The notes beneath the pieces were generated by a model. The model saw only the letters and a list, made by a program, of their open reading frames with translations. It made no database searches and was not told the DNA's origin. Below, piece by piece: positions 52,089 through 62,289 of a stretch of DNA of 64,000 bases. The translations under genes and the position numbers were made by a program. Origin of the DNA: Lates calcarifer (lineage: Eukaryota; Chordata; Actinopteri; Centropomidae); NCBI RefSeq assembly GCF_001640805.2, contig NC_066849.1, positions 23,125,999 through 23,189,998 of the forward strand, in the 5' to 3' direction. Positions within the stretch are counted from its first letter, which is position 1. Each line of letters opens with the position of its first letter.

Positions 52089-55084
52089 ATGTATGTTTGT
52101 GTATTTTCAGATCCCTTCTCCCCATTTGGTGCTAGCAGTGGATGGAGAAACAACATTCAGTTTAACAGAAATATGACACTACAGCTGGGAGACAAAAGTA
52201 AGTACCAGTCATACTGTTAGCCTTTACTGCCCCCTAGTGTACAGGAAGAGAGGGTAGTGTGCAAACTGGGGAAGAAGCATTACCTGAAACGTAAACATCA
52301 CAAAAGTTATTAACGCCAAAATTTCTGCAGAGTTGAACTGTGTGTGAATGTAACGAGAGCTGTTTAACTCAGTTCCTTCTACCATAGACCACAAACTTAA
52401 TGTTACAGTAAAGTGTTGGGTATTTTAGATGAATAGGTAATGACAAGGATGACAGTTAATTTATGTTGAATTAGTGGAAGAGTTCATACATTGTGTTAGT
52501 TTTAATAAGCAGATCAGTACGGTTGGGGTTGCTCATAACTGCATTTCAACTCCAGTTCAACTTAATGACTGTTTGAATAATTTACCTCAGAGCTGGTCTG
52601 GTCTGTGACAATCTGTTAATGAACTCATATTCATTATTCAGTGTTTCTATTAGAAATGTGACTGCAAGGCCAAAAATAAGTCCAGTAGCTGCTGCTGTGT
52701 CACAGTGATGTTTAATGAAATACTTGGTGGTTCTTCTTTCTTCACCATCTTTCCTGTCCATGAATCCAAATCCTTTTTTAGGAAAACATTTCTTTTTCTC
52801 TGTGTCCATAGAAGTCAATGTGGTCATCACGTATAACAAACATGGAAGCTATGATATGCAGGTGAGCTGGGAAAATATTTTCTTTTTGTACTACAGTTTT
52901 TATTATAATATTTTAAAATCTAGTTTTCAGATATTTTTATTATTTCATTTATATTTTTTTACTTTTCACAATAAAAGTAACACCTATAAATTCTTAGTAC
53001 AAGTAATAAGTTCAAGTAAATGTAAATGCAGGAAGAGAAATGCACAACAGTATTAATTATACATTAATTACATAACCTTAAACATACATAGCTTTTCTAC
53101 CGATTTATCACATGCTTTTCTTCTTTCAGGTTGATGAGGAGGTGTATCATGTGACTGGAGAGGTGGAGGTGGAGGGTGGAGCTTCGTTCCTGCACTGTTC
53201 TGTCAATGGAGTGAAATCTCGTCCCAAACTGGTGATCCTGGACAACACAGTCCACCTCTTCTCCACGGTATGTCTCTGAGGCTGTTGCATGTCATGCCTG
53301 AGTACCATTGCCCTCACTCACTTGCTGAGCTTTCACTTCAGTATTGTTGCTCCGTATCCGAGGGCACTTGCATATCTACACACTCAGATACAGTTGGTGA
53401 CAGTATGCGCTTGGTTGGTTTGCCATCTGCTGATAAACACCACTCCTGTCTTTTGGTAGAGTTGTTTTCACACCTTCTTAGCAGTGCAATATTTGGTACT
53501 TCAGCTTGAAAAATCAATCAGTGTTTCTTTAAACCAAAATTTCTTTATATGTTTTAACTGGATGGGCTTATACAAGTATGGCCAACATTTACCAGTATCT
53601 TAGTTAACCTCAGCAGTTTTAAATCTGCATAAATGTATATTTGCTTATTAGTCGTCTTCTCCTGTTTTCAGGTGATTTACTGCACATATCTTTTCCTCAA
53701 ATGAAGGATTATGTGAAAACTGCAAATCCATGCTTTCCCCAGTTGATTTAAAGAGAATTACACTTCACCTGTCACTGCACAAACTGTCTCTATTTCCACT
53801 CCTCAGCACCTGTCATCTTTTCCGTCTAATGACTGGGGACAAACATTCAACGTCTGACGACAGGGGAAATTAAAGCCCGTTCAAAATCCTCTTACCTCAG
53901 CTGTCAGTAAACTGTCACTTCTGTGTCTGACATCTTTACATCTCTTTTGCAGGAGGGAAGCTCCCAGGTGTCTGTTCCAGTGCCTAAATATCTGGCTGGT
54001 GTGAGTGGCTCTGGGGCCCAGGGTGGAGCAGTGGCCCCCATGACTGGAACTATAGAGAAGGTCAGTGTGGTTGCATTAGTGAACTACATTTTTCTCATGA
54101 ATCTATTGGTCATACATGTCTTTCTAGAGTTTTGGAAGACCAAAGTCAAGGAATTGTACGTTTTTTGTATAAGCCTATTTGATAAGATATGTGACTGGGA
54201 GATCATCTTGTGTTTCTGAGTTTTGTCAGAGGGGAAAGGTCTCGAACAGACAGTGTATTATCTCTTACTCTGTGTAGTCTACAGTTAAGGTGTTTTAATT
54301 TTTGACCTGTCCTAATCATGGATAGGAGAGAGGAGAGAGAAAAAAAATGTTGTTTTGTTCTTCAAGCCCATTATTTTGTATATGAGGAGACCTCAGAACA
54401 CATCATGATTCTTTTATTGTAGCTGTGTAACATAGAAAAACCCACCTATATCTCATCGTCTCCCTCAGTGGATGGAGTTTGCACAAATGACATCTAGAAT
54501 GGCACTCCGTAGAGCACATACCTATGAGGACACCTCTGAGTATATTACTGTTAATTTAAAACATGCTGGCAGCCAGTGTAGGAGGATAAGAGCAGGTACT
54601 TTTATTTTTAACAAGATGAAGACAATTTAAACTTGACTGACTATATATTTAAATAGAGAATGACAGAAGTATATGATGAGGAAGTGGTAAAGGCTATTTA
54701 TTCTTGAGATGAAATAAACAAACAAATAAACAGTCCTCTATATTGTGTTCAGGTGCTGGTGAAGGCCGGAGATAAAGTGGCTGTAGGAGACCCACTGATG
54801 GTCATGATTGCCATGAAGATGGAGGTGAGGGATTCCTGCTGGCTATACCTTTCACACATTCTCACCTTTATCCAGCTTAAATTGCAGGTACACACACTGC
54901 TGAGTCTCTGTTAAAGTTTATCTATTGTTTGCTTTTTTTGGCTCTGCAGCACATGATCCGGGCGCCCAAGTCAGGTGTGATTAAGAAGGTTTTCTTCAGC
55001 GAGGGCTCTCAGGCCAATCGCCACGCCCCTCTGGTGGAACTGGAGGAGGAGGGGGAGGATAACGGGGATGGCGGCAGCCACTAA
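47537..55084 (+). CDS. mccc1: Methylcrotonoyl-CoA carboxylase subunit alpha, mitochondrial
   Basis: Biotin-bearing subunit of 3-methylcrotonyl-CoA carboxylase, which acts in leucine breakdown in the mitochondrial matrix. Exons: 47537-47592, 48160-48203, 48589-48728, 48945-49040, 49131-49252, 49504-49651, 49742-49863, 49975-50086, 50687-50768, 50869-50996, 51088-51271, 51455-51564, 51754-51970, 52111-52197, 52812-52861, 53130-53267, 53953-54060, 54753-54824, 54950-55084. They join to 716 codons plus stop over 19 exons, close to the human 725 aa and, as I recall, the same exon count. The first ~35 residues are basic and free of acidic residues, a mitochondrial presequence. Visible motifs: [13 protein letters not shown], the ATP-grasp loop GGGGKGMR at 198-205, [26 protein letters not shown] from 324, and the biotinyl site AMKMEH with Lys670. 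The intron falls between Glu672 and His673. The partner beta subunit is not in this window. Confidence 0.97.
52050..52098. repeat. mccc1: (GT)n/(TATG)n compound microsatellite in an mccc1 intron
   Basis: A GT run is followed by about seven TATG units just upstream of the acceptor at 52110. Its length may affect the branch-point to acceptor distance. Confidence 0.85.
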
Positions 55085-56700
55085 AATGCATCCAAGCACA
55101 TATAAGAAACCACAACACACACATAGACCGGTAGGAAAGAGGTGGAACTAGTTACTGTGACAACTGGAACATCCAGCTGTTGATTAATATTTCTTAAAAT
55201 GTAAGTCAGGAACTGAATTGTCTGTTTGAGAGAGCGTCTGGTTCAGTCTGGAATAGATGAGACAAATATTTTTACCCTAGGTAAGAGTTCATTTAAGAAG
55301 GTTGAAAACAGCTACAGTGACCTGGGTTGAACTTCAGCTTCAGTCAGAGACCTGTAATGTACAGTTGCCTTTTACAAATCACATCAAAGTAATGCCTTTA
55401 TGTTTCTGCTTATCTCCCTAATATTTTGCTGTTATAAGCTAATCAAGAATTTCTTCCTCTGTGTTTGCAAATGTTTCTTTTTCCCCCAACTGTCTTCTTT
55501 TGGTGTTTGTTTCTGTCAGTTGTGTTTTGTTTGTTGAGGATTTTGGGAGTTGTGTCCTTTTGTTCTGTACAGTTTAATGCACTTCACTGCTGATGATGTA
55601 GATTTGCTGAATTTCCTTTCTATGCACACTTAGTGTACTTCTTTTACATGAACACAGTGACAAAACTAAATGGTCTACTTGTTTAAGAAAGTTTGAAGCA
55701 GACAATAATAACTAGGTCGGATGTCAAGTGAAACATTTGACACTAAACTGGCAGAATTATACTTAAGCAGGTTAGGAATAGTTACTGATAACTGTGGAAA
55801 AATGTCTCATTTACATGACCTGTTCATCCTCACCACCACATATTTAATTATAACTGATGTCCTGCCTGGGGAAATACAACCACAAATTTATTGTCACTGT
55901 CCAATGAAAACCATGTACCTCCGAGTTTGCTGCTTTTTCTACCAATAAGTTGAAGGGTTATACTCTCCTTTATAAGGTGAGAAAACTCACCTACCACTTG
56001 TATATATTTAAAAAATACAGTATTTAAAAAAGCATTGTTATTAAGGTAAAATTACAAAGCTGTGTGGTTTTCAGTGAGCAGTGATAATGGAAAAAAGTTC
56101 CTGGGTGTGCACTTAATATATTTATAGTATGGAAAAATATTTTTATTGAGATTTGTGTTCAAAATCCACCGCCTGTCCTTCCAGACTGACTCAAAACTCC
56201 AGTATAATGTATGATGAGGAGAGTAAATTATGGCACAAAAAAATAACAAGAAAAGTCCATATAAATTGAATATATATATATATATATATTAGAAGAAAAA
56301 CACTCCAAAATGACCTCATTTCAAATTATTCTGATACAAAGTTAAAGTCAAAGTCTGCAGTATTTTTGTGACCAGATTTGGCTCTGGGTTCCAAATAACC
56401 CCTAAAGAATGAAATGTCGGTCACAGGGAGCTTTACACAGACAGATGGTTTGCTTGTGTGTAAATCCGCCTTCAGTTCAAGTGATTTACCAAATGGACGA
56501 CATGTGAACTTGACCTGTTTCTGCCAGTGATCACCTTGTTCTTACTAACTGTGTGCTATGAGGCCTTGTAGACTAAAACTGTCAATATGAACATGTGTTT
56601 ATTCCCTGGATTATTTTTTAGATTTAAGGCAGATGATTTTTTTTCAAAAGATGATAATGGACTGGTGAGGTACTGTAATAAAATTCAAAGTAGACCCAGC
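55085..56700 (+). other. mccc1: mccc1 3' UTR and trailing intergenic sequence
   Basis: No further coding sequence follows the mccc1 stop (TAA 55082-55084). The region is AT-rich. An (AT)n tract lies at about 56269-56290. The clearest AATAAA is at 56678-56683, far from the stop; a nearer non-canonical signal may be used instead. The UTR end is therefore unsure. Confidence 0.4.
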
Positions 56701-56799
56701 CCCATGTCATGTTATACTTGGTGCACTTGCACTTGGGTGGGGTGCTTGGTATCATACAGGTATTATGACCTTATTGGTATCCTACCTTCCCCTGTTATA

Positions 56800-57121
56800 A
56801 CACCAATCAGAGGCCGTTGCTAGGCGGAACAGAATCAGCTGGCAAATTGAGGTTTTCTGCCGTTCTTGGCTTGCATGTGTTGTCATTCTCCGCATTCTCC
56901 GCGTGTTTCCTCATTGGCCATTACCATCTGGGAGGAGCGCAGAGAGGCGGAGAAACGAAGTCACAAACAGATTTAAACTAATGTTTGAAAGTTGCTTCGG
57001 TTTGTCAGTACTGTGAGAAAACTCAATTACCGAAGAAGCCTGGATGCTAAAACAAGCTTTGGAGCTGCTTTTTTGACGAACACGAGTGAGACTGGACGCT
57101 GAATACACCTGCGGCGCGAAG
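56800..57121 (+). promoter_or_regulatory. Candidate promoter and non-coding first exon of a downstream plus-strand gene
   Basis: This patch is GC/CpG-rich (ccgttgctaggcggaacaga, ggaggagcgcagagaggcgg, ctgcggcgcgaag) between AT-rich flanks, with an inverted CCAAT box (ATTGG) at 56913-56917. It ends in gcgaag then gtaagg, a strong donor at 57121/57122. Frames across it close quickly, so any exon here is non-coding. By human gene order DCUN1D1 would come next after MCCC1 in the same direction; nothing in the window codes for it, so that link is only an inference. Confidence 0.45.
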
Positions 57122-57159
57122 GTAAGGCTAAGGAGCGAACTAGTTAGCAGCTAGTATTA

Positions 57160-57935
57160 GCATTTGCGTTAGCGGCGAGCGTTAGCATTAGCATTCTCTT
57201 GTAATGTCATCTTTTGACCGTATTTCCGTTTTCAGTCGTTTTTATCGTTTGGGTAAGAGTGTGTTTGTTTTTCCGTGACTGGAGTGTTCCATTCTGGTCA
57301 TTTTAACTCAGTATATAGTCTGTCATGTCGTTATCATCGTTTTGTGTTTTGTATTATATTGCGTCTGTACCTGGCTGCTTTACACCTGAATGTCAGCGTC
57401 AGCGGCGAGCGTTAGCATTAGTCTTAACTTTTACCGTTTTGTCGTCGTTTTTATTTGCGTGGGTTAGAGTCTGTTTGTGTCTCTGTGACTATAGCGTCCC
57501 TGACATGAGTTGTGGGCACCTTAGGGAAGTAAGGTAACTGTTTCGTAGTCTGTTTGCACGTTTACAACTCCGTTTGCATCTCTTTACAGTTAACTATGCA
57601 GACACGTTACTGCTTCTTTGTAACACTGTGTTCCAGCCTGGTCGTTTTAAGTCATTCTATAACGGATTATCATATTGTGATAATTTTGTGTCTATTTGTA
57701 GTCTTATTGCATCATTTTGCATCTTTACTTGGCTAATTTACTATTTATTTACGGTCAGCTTCTTTGTCTCTTTGTGGTCGTTCTTACTGCTTCTCTGTAG
57801 TTCTGTGTCCATTCCTGATCATTTTACATTTCTTTGAGGCCATTTTTTGTTTCATTGTGGCAGCTAATCATCTCATTGTGATTGTTTTGCATCTCTGTTT
57901 TTTTGTCTGTCGTTTTTGTTTGTCTTTATAGATTT
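57160..57935. repeat. Degenerate T-rich tandem repeat
   Basis: The segment agcggcgagcgttagcatta occurs at 57171 and again near 57401, followed each time by related sequence (tcgtttttat, gtgtttgtg/tgtttgtgtc, gtgactg/gtgactat). Further right, loosely periodic copies of tctttgtggtcgttt- and ttgcatctctttacag-like words continue to about 57930. Frames across it encode Phe/Leu/Ser-rich peptides with no domain content. The unit length is irregular. Confidence 0.5.
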
Positions 57936-58190
57936 GTGGCAGTAATCTGTCCATAGCTATCTGCCGATCTACTGTTGTGTAAATTTTAACGGTTGGTCAG
58001 AGGGTAATTTTAAGAATATCTTTACAGTATATATCAGTTCTATACTTATTGAATTAAAATTTTTCACAAAAGCTGCTGCTAAGATCTTTGGAAATTTGGT
58101 TGTTATTCATTAGACAAAAACGACACAAAACAAAAGCATTTTAAATATGTGTTAATAAGAAGGTTGACATATGAAATAAGGATCAAAAAT
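57936..58190. other. Spacer before the modular array
   Basis: AT-rich spacer without a feature I can support. Confidence 0.4.
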
Positions 58191-58568
58191 GTCAAAGGCA
58201 TGAAAAATGATCAATAATGTCATAGTATTGTAAGGCATGAAAAATTTCATAATAAAGTAAGGCATGAAAAATGGTCAAAAAATGTCATAGTATAGTAAAC
58301 TGTCAAAGGTTGAAATGTGAAATAATGATTCTGTATGTGACCATCTGTGGTGGAAGAAATACTCAGACTTCATTGTAGTATAATAAACAACACAAGTTAA
58401 AGTCCTGCATTCAAAGATTTACTTAACTGATAGTGTTTATTATTGTTGTGCAGTTCACAGTAACATATATCATTGCTTCAGTGATTAGTTCATAGACACA
58501 CAATTAATAATCACTTTATATTCTTCATACTTCATATACTTCATATATTTCTTTTTGGTCTCCTCCAG

Positions 58569-59034
58569 GTGTCACCACTTTGTCCGCAACATTGTCCACG
58601 ATCGCCGAGATGTCATGCATGATCACAGAGACATGGTCCATGATCGGAGAGACATTGTTGAGGATGAGGGAGACATCGTCCATGATCAGAGACACTGTCC
58701 ATGATCGCAGAGGCCTTGTCAAAGATGAGAGAGATGTTGTCCATGATCAGAGACATTGTCCATGCTTCGTAGAGACCTTGCGATAGAATCGGCGGAGACG
58801 GGGGTCACCGATTTGACGGCATTGCCCGCGATCAGGGACATTGTCGATGACCAGAGAGACACCATCTATGATCTCAGAGGCATCGTCCACGATCACAAAG
58901 ACATAGTCCATGATCGCAGAGACATTGTCTATAATCTCAGAGACACTGTCCGCGATCACAGAGACGTAGTCCAAGATCACAGAGAGTCTTCGTACAATGA
59001 AGAAGTTCTTTGAGACCAAGACAGAGGCCTCCAG
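58569..59034 (+). other. Exon-like block A1 of 21-bp repeats
   Basis: A 466-bp block is preceded by tggtctcctccag (acceptor) and followed by ctccag then gtaatt (donor). It consists largely of a 21-bp unit close to gatcacagagacattgtcca plus one base. No frame is open across the whole block on the plus strand: the most open one stops at 58786, and a second begins at 58756 and stops at 59013. The last ~260 bases encode heptads such as RDIVHDR and RDVVQDH. Whether it is transcribed or spliced is unknown. Confidence 0.6.
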
Positions 59035-59687
59035 GTAATTCACAAACAGCTATACATCAACTGTCCAACACAGAGCACTGTTTAGTAATGCATGAAAAAT
59101 GGTCAAAAAATGTCATAGTATAGTAAGGCGTCAAAAACCGTCATATACCATCAAAAATGTCACAGTATAGTAAGGCGTGAAAAATGGTCAAAAAAAATGT
59201 CATAGTATAGTAAGGCATGAAAAAACGTCAAAAATGTCATAGTAGTAAGGCGTCAAAAAACCATCAAAAAATGTCAAAGGCATGAAAAATGATCAATAAT
59301 GTCATAGTATTGTAAGGCATGAAAAATTTCATAATAAACTAAGGCATGAAAAATGGTCAAAAAATGTCATAGTATAGTAAACTGTCAAAGGTTGAAATGT
59401 GAAATAATGATTCTGTATGTGACCATCTGTGGTGGAAGAAATACTCAGACTTCATTGTAGTATAATAAACAACACAAGTTAAAGTCCTGCATTCAAAGAT
59501 TTACTTAACTGATAGTGTTTATTATTGTTGTGCAGTTCACAGTAACATATATCATTGCTTCAGTGATTAGTTGATAGACACACAATAATCATTTTACTTT
59601 TTCCCAAGTATTTGTTGTTGTTGATGAAGAATAGGTAGTAGTGTATTGATAATTTAACTTCATATATTTCTCTTTGATCTCCTCCAG

Positions 59688-60141
59688 GTGTCACCACTTT
59701 GTCCACGATCACCAAGACGTCATCCACGATCACAGAGACATGGTCCATGATCGGAGAGACATTGTTGAGGATGAGGGAGACATCGTCCACGATCAGACAC
59801 ATTGTCCATGATTGCAGAGACCTTGTCAAAGATGAGAGAGATGTTGTCCATGATCAGAGACATTGTCCATGCTTCGTAGAGACCTTGCGATAGAATCGGC
59901 GGAGACGGGGGTCACCGATTTGACGGCATTGCCCGCGATCAGGGACATTGTCGATGACCAGAGAGACACCATCTATGATCTCAGAGACATCGTCCACGAT
60001 CACAAAGACATAGTCCATGATCGCAGAGACATTGTCTATAATCTCAGAGACACTGTCCGCGATCACAGAGACGTAGTCCAAGATCACAGAGAGTCTTCGT
60101 ACAATGAAGAAGTTCTTTGAGACCAAGACAGAGGCCTCCAG
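59688..60141 (+). other. Exon-like block B1 of 21-bp repeats
   Basis: The same architecture as A1 with the same acceptor and donor words, but 12 bp shorter; the shortfall is near the 5' end, where a 'cacgatc' unit is reduced. The 12-bp change keeps the phase. Stops interrupt all plus-strand frames. Its 3' half is nearly identical to that of A1 apart from a gacatc/ggcatc difference. Confidence 0.6.
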
Positions 60142-60710
60142 GTAATTCACATACAGCTATACATCAACTGTCCAACACAGAGCACTGTTTAGTAATGCGT
60201 GAAAAATGGTCAAAAAATGTCATAGTATTGTAAGGAGTGAAAAATGGTCAAAAAAAATGTCATAGTATAGTAAGGCATGAAAAACCGTCAAAAATGTCAT
60301 AGTAGTAAGGCGTCAAAAAACCATCAAAAAATGTCAAAGGCATGAAAAATGATCAATAATGTCATAGTATTGTAAGGCATGAAAAATTTCATAATAAAGT
60401 AAGGCATGAAAAATGGTCAAAAAATGTCATAGTATAGTAAACTGTCAAAGGTTGAAATGTGAAATAATGATTCTGTATGTGACCATCTGTGGTGGAAGAA
60501 ATACTCAGACTTCATTGTAGTATAATAAACAACACAAGTTAAAGTCCTGCATTCAAAGATTTACTTAACTGATAGTGTTTATTATTGTTGTGCAGTTCAC
60601 AGTAACATATATCATTGCTTCAGTGATTAGTTCATAGACACACAATTAATAATCACTTTATATTCTTCATACTTCATATACTTCATATATTTCTTTTTGA
60701 TCTCCTCCAG

Positions 60711-61176
60711 GTGTCACCACTTTGTCCGCAACATTGTCCACGATCGCCGAGATGTCATCCGTGATCACAGAGACATGGTCCATGATCGGAGAGACATTGT
60801 TGAGGATGAGGGAGACATCGTCCACGATCAGAGACATTGTCCATGATCGCAGAGACCTTGTCAAAGATGAGAGAGATGTTGTCCATGATCAGAGACATTG
60901 TCCATGCTTCGTAGAGACCTTGCGATAGAATCGGCGGAGACGGGGGTCACCGATTTGACGGCATTGCCCGCGATCAGGGACATTGTCGATGACCAGAGAG
61001 ACACCATCTATGATCTCAGAGGCATCGTCCACGATCACAAAGACATAGTCCATGATCGCAGAGACATTGTCTATAATCTCAGAGACACTGTCCGCGATCA
61101 CAGAGACGTAGTCCAAGATCACAGAGAGTCTTCGTACAATGAAGAAGTTCTTTGAGACCAAGACAGAGGCCTCCAG
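60711..61176 (+). other. Exon-like block A2 of 21-bp repeats
   Basis: A second type A copy, 466 bp, with the same splice-like borders. I count about five base differences from A1, all in the 5' half, while the 3' half looks identical by eye. This points to a recent duplication or homogenisation. Confidence 0.6.
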
Positions 61177-61783
61177 GTAATTCACAAACAGCTATACATC
61201 AACTGTCCAACACAGAGCACTGTTTAGTAATGCATCAAAAATGTTCAAAAAATGTCATAGTATAGCATGTTGTCAAAAACCATCAAAAAATGTCATAGTA
61301 TAGTAAGGCATGAAAAACCGTCAAAAATGTCATAGTAGTAAGGCGTCAAAAAACCATCAAAAAATGTCAAAGGCATGAAAAATGATCAATAATGTCATAG
61401 TATTGTAAGGCATGAAAAATTTCATAATGAAGTAAGGCATGAAAAATGGTCAAAAAATGTCATAGTATAGTAAACTGTCAAAGGTTGAAATGTGAAATAA
61501 TGATTCTGTATGTGACCATCTGTGGTGGAAGAAATACTCAGACTTTACTGAAGTATAATAAACAACACAAGATAAATCCTGCATTCAAAGATTTGCTTAA
61601 CTCATAGTGTTTATTATTGTTGTGCAGTTCACAGTAACATATATCATTGCTTCAGTGATTAGTTGATAGACACACAATTAATAATCATTTTACTTTTTCC
61701 CAAGTATTTGTTGTTGTTGATGAAGAATAGGTAGTAGTGTATTGATAATTTAACTTCATATATTTCTCTTTGATCTCCTCCAG

Positions 61784-62237
61784 GTGTCACCACTTTGTCC
61801 ACGATCGCCAAGACATCATCCACGATCACAGAGAAATGGTCCATGATCGGAGAGACATTGTTGAGGATGAGGGAGACATCGTCCACGATCAGACACATTG
61901 TCCATGATTGCAGAGACCTTGTCAAAGATGAGAGAGATGTTGTCCATGATCAGAGACATTGTCCATGCTTCGTAGAGACCTTGCGATAGAATCGGCGGAG
62001 ACGGGGGTCACCGATTTGACGGCATTGCCCGCGATCAGGGACATTGTCGATGACCAGAGAGACACCATCTATGATCTCAGAGACATCGTCCACGATCACA
62101 AAGACATAGTCCATGATCGCAGAGACATTGTCTATAATCTCAGAGACACTGTCCGCGATCACAGAGACGTAGTCCAAGATCACAGAGAGTCTTCATACAA
62201 TGAAGAAGTTCTTTGAGACCAAGACAGAGGCCTCCAG
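61784..62237 (+). other. Exon-like block B2 of 21-bp repeats
   Basis: A second type B copy, 454 bp, with the same borders. It differs from B1 by a few bases, for example cgt to cat near 62194, which creates a stop in the opposite-strand frame that is open in the other three copies. That argues against selection on the opposite-strand frame. Confidence 0.6.
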
Positions 62238-62289
62238 GTAATTCACATACAGCTATACATCAACTGTCCAACACAGAGCACTGTTTAGT

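Noticed and set aside
58747..59043. A 98-codon minus-strand frame repeated in the modules as a possible coiled-coil protein
   Set aside because: It begins with GTG rather than ATG, has no upstream promoter evidence, and is broken by a stop in the fourth copy. The splice-like borders favour the plus strand.
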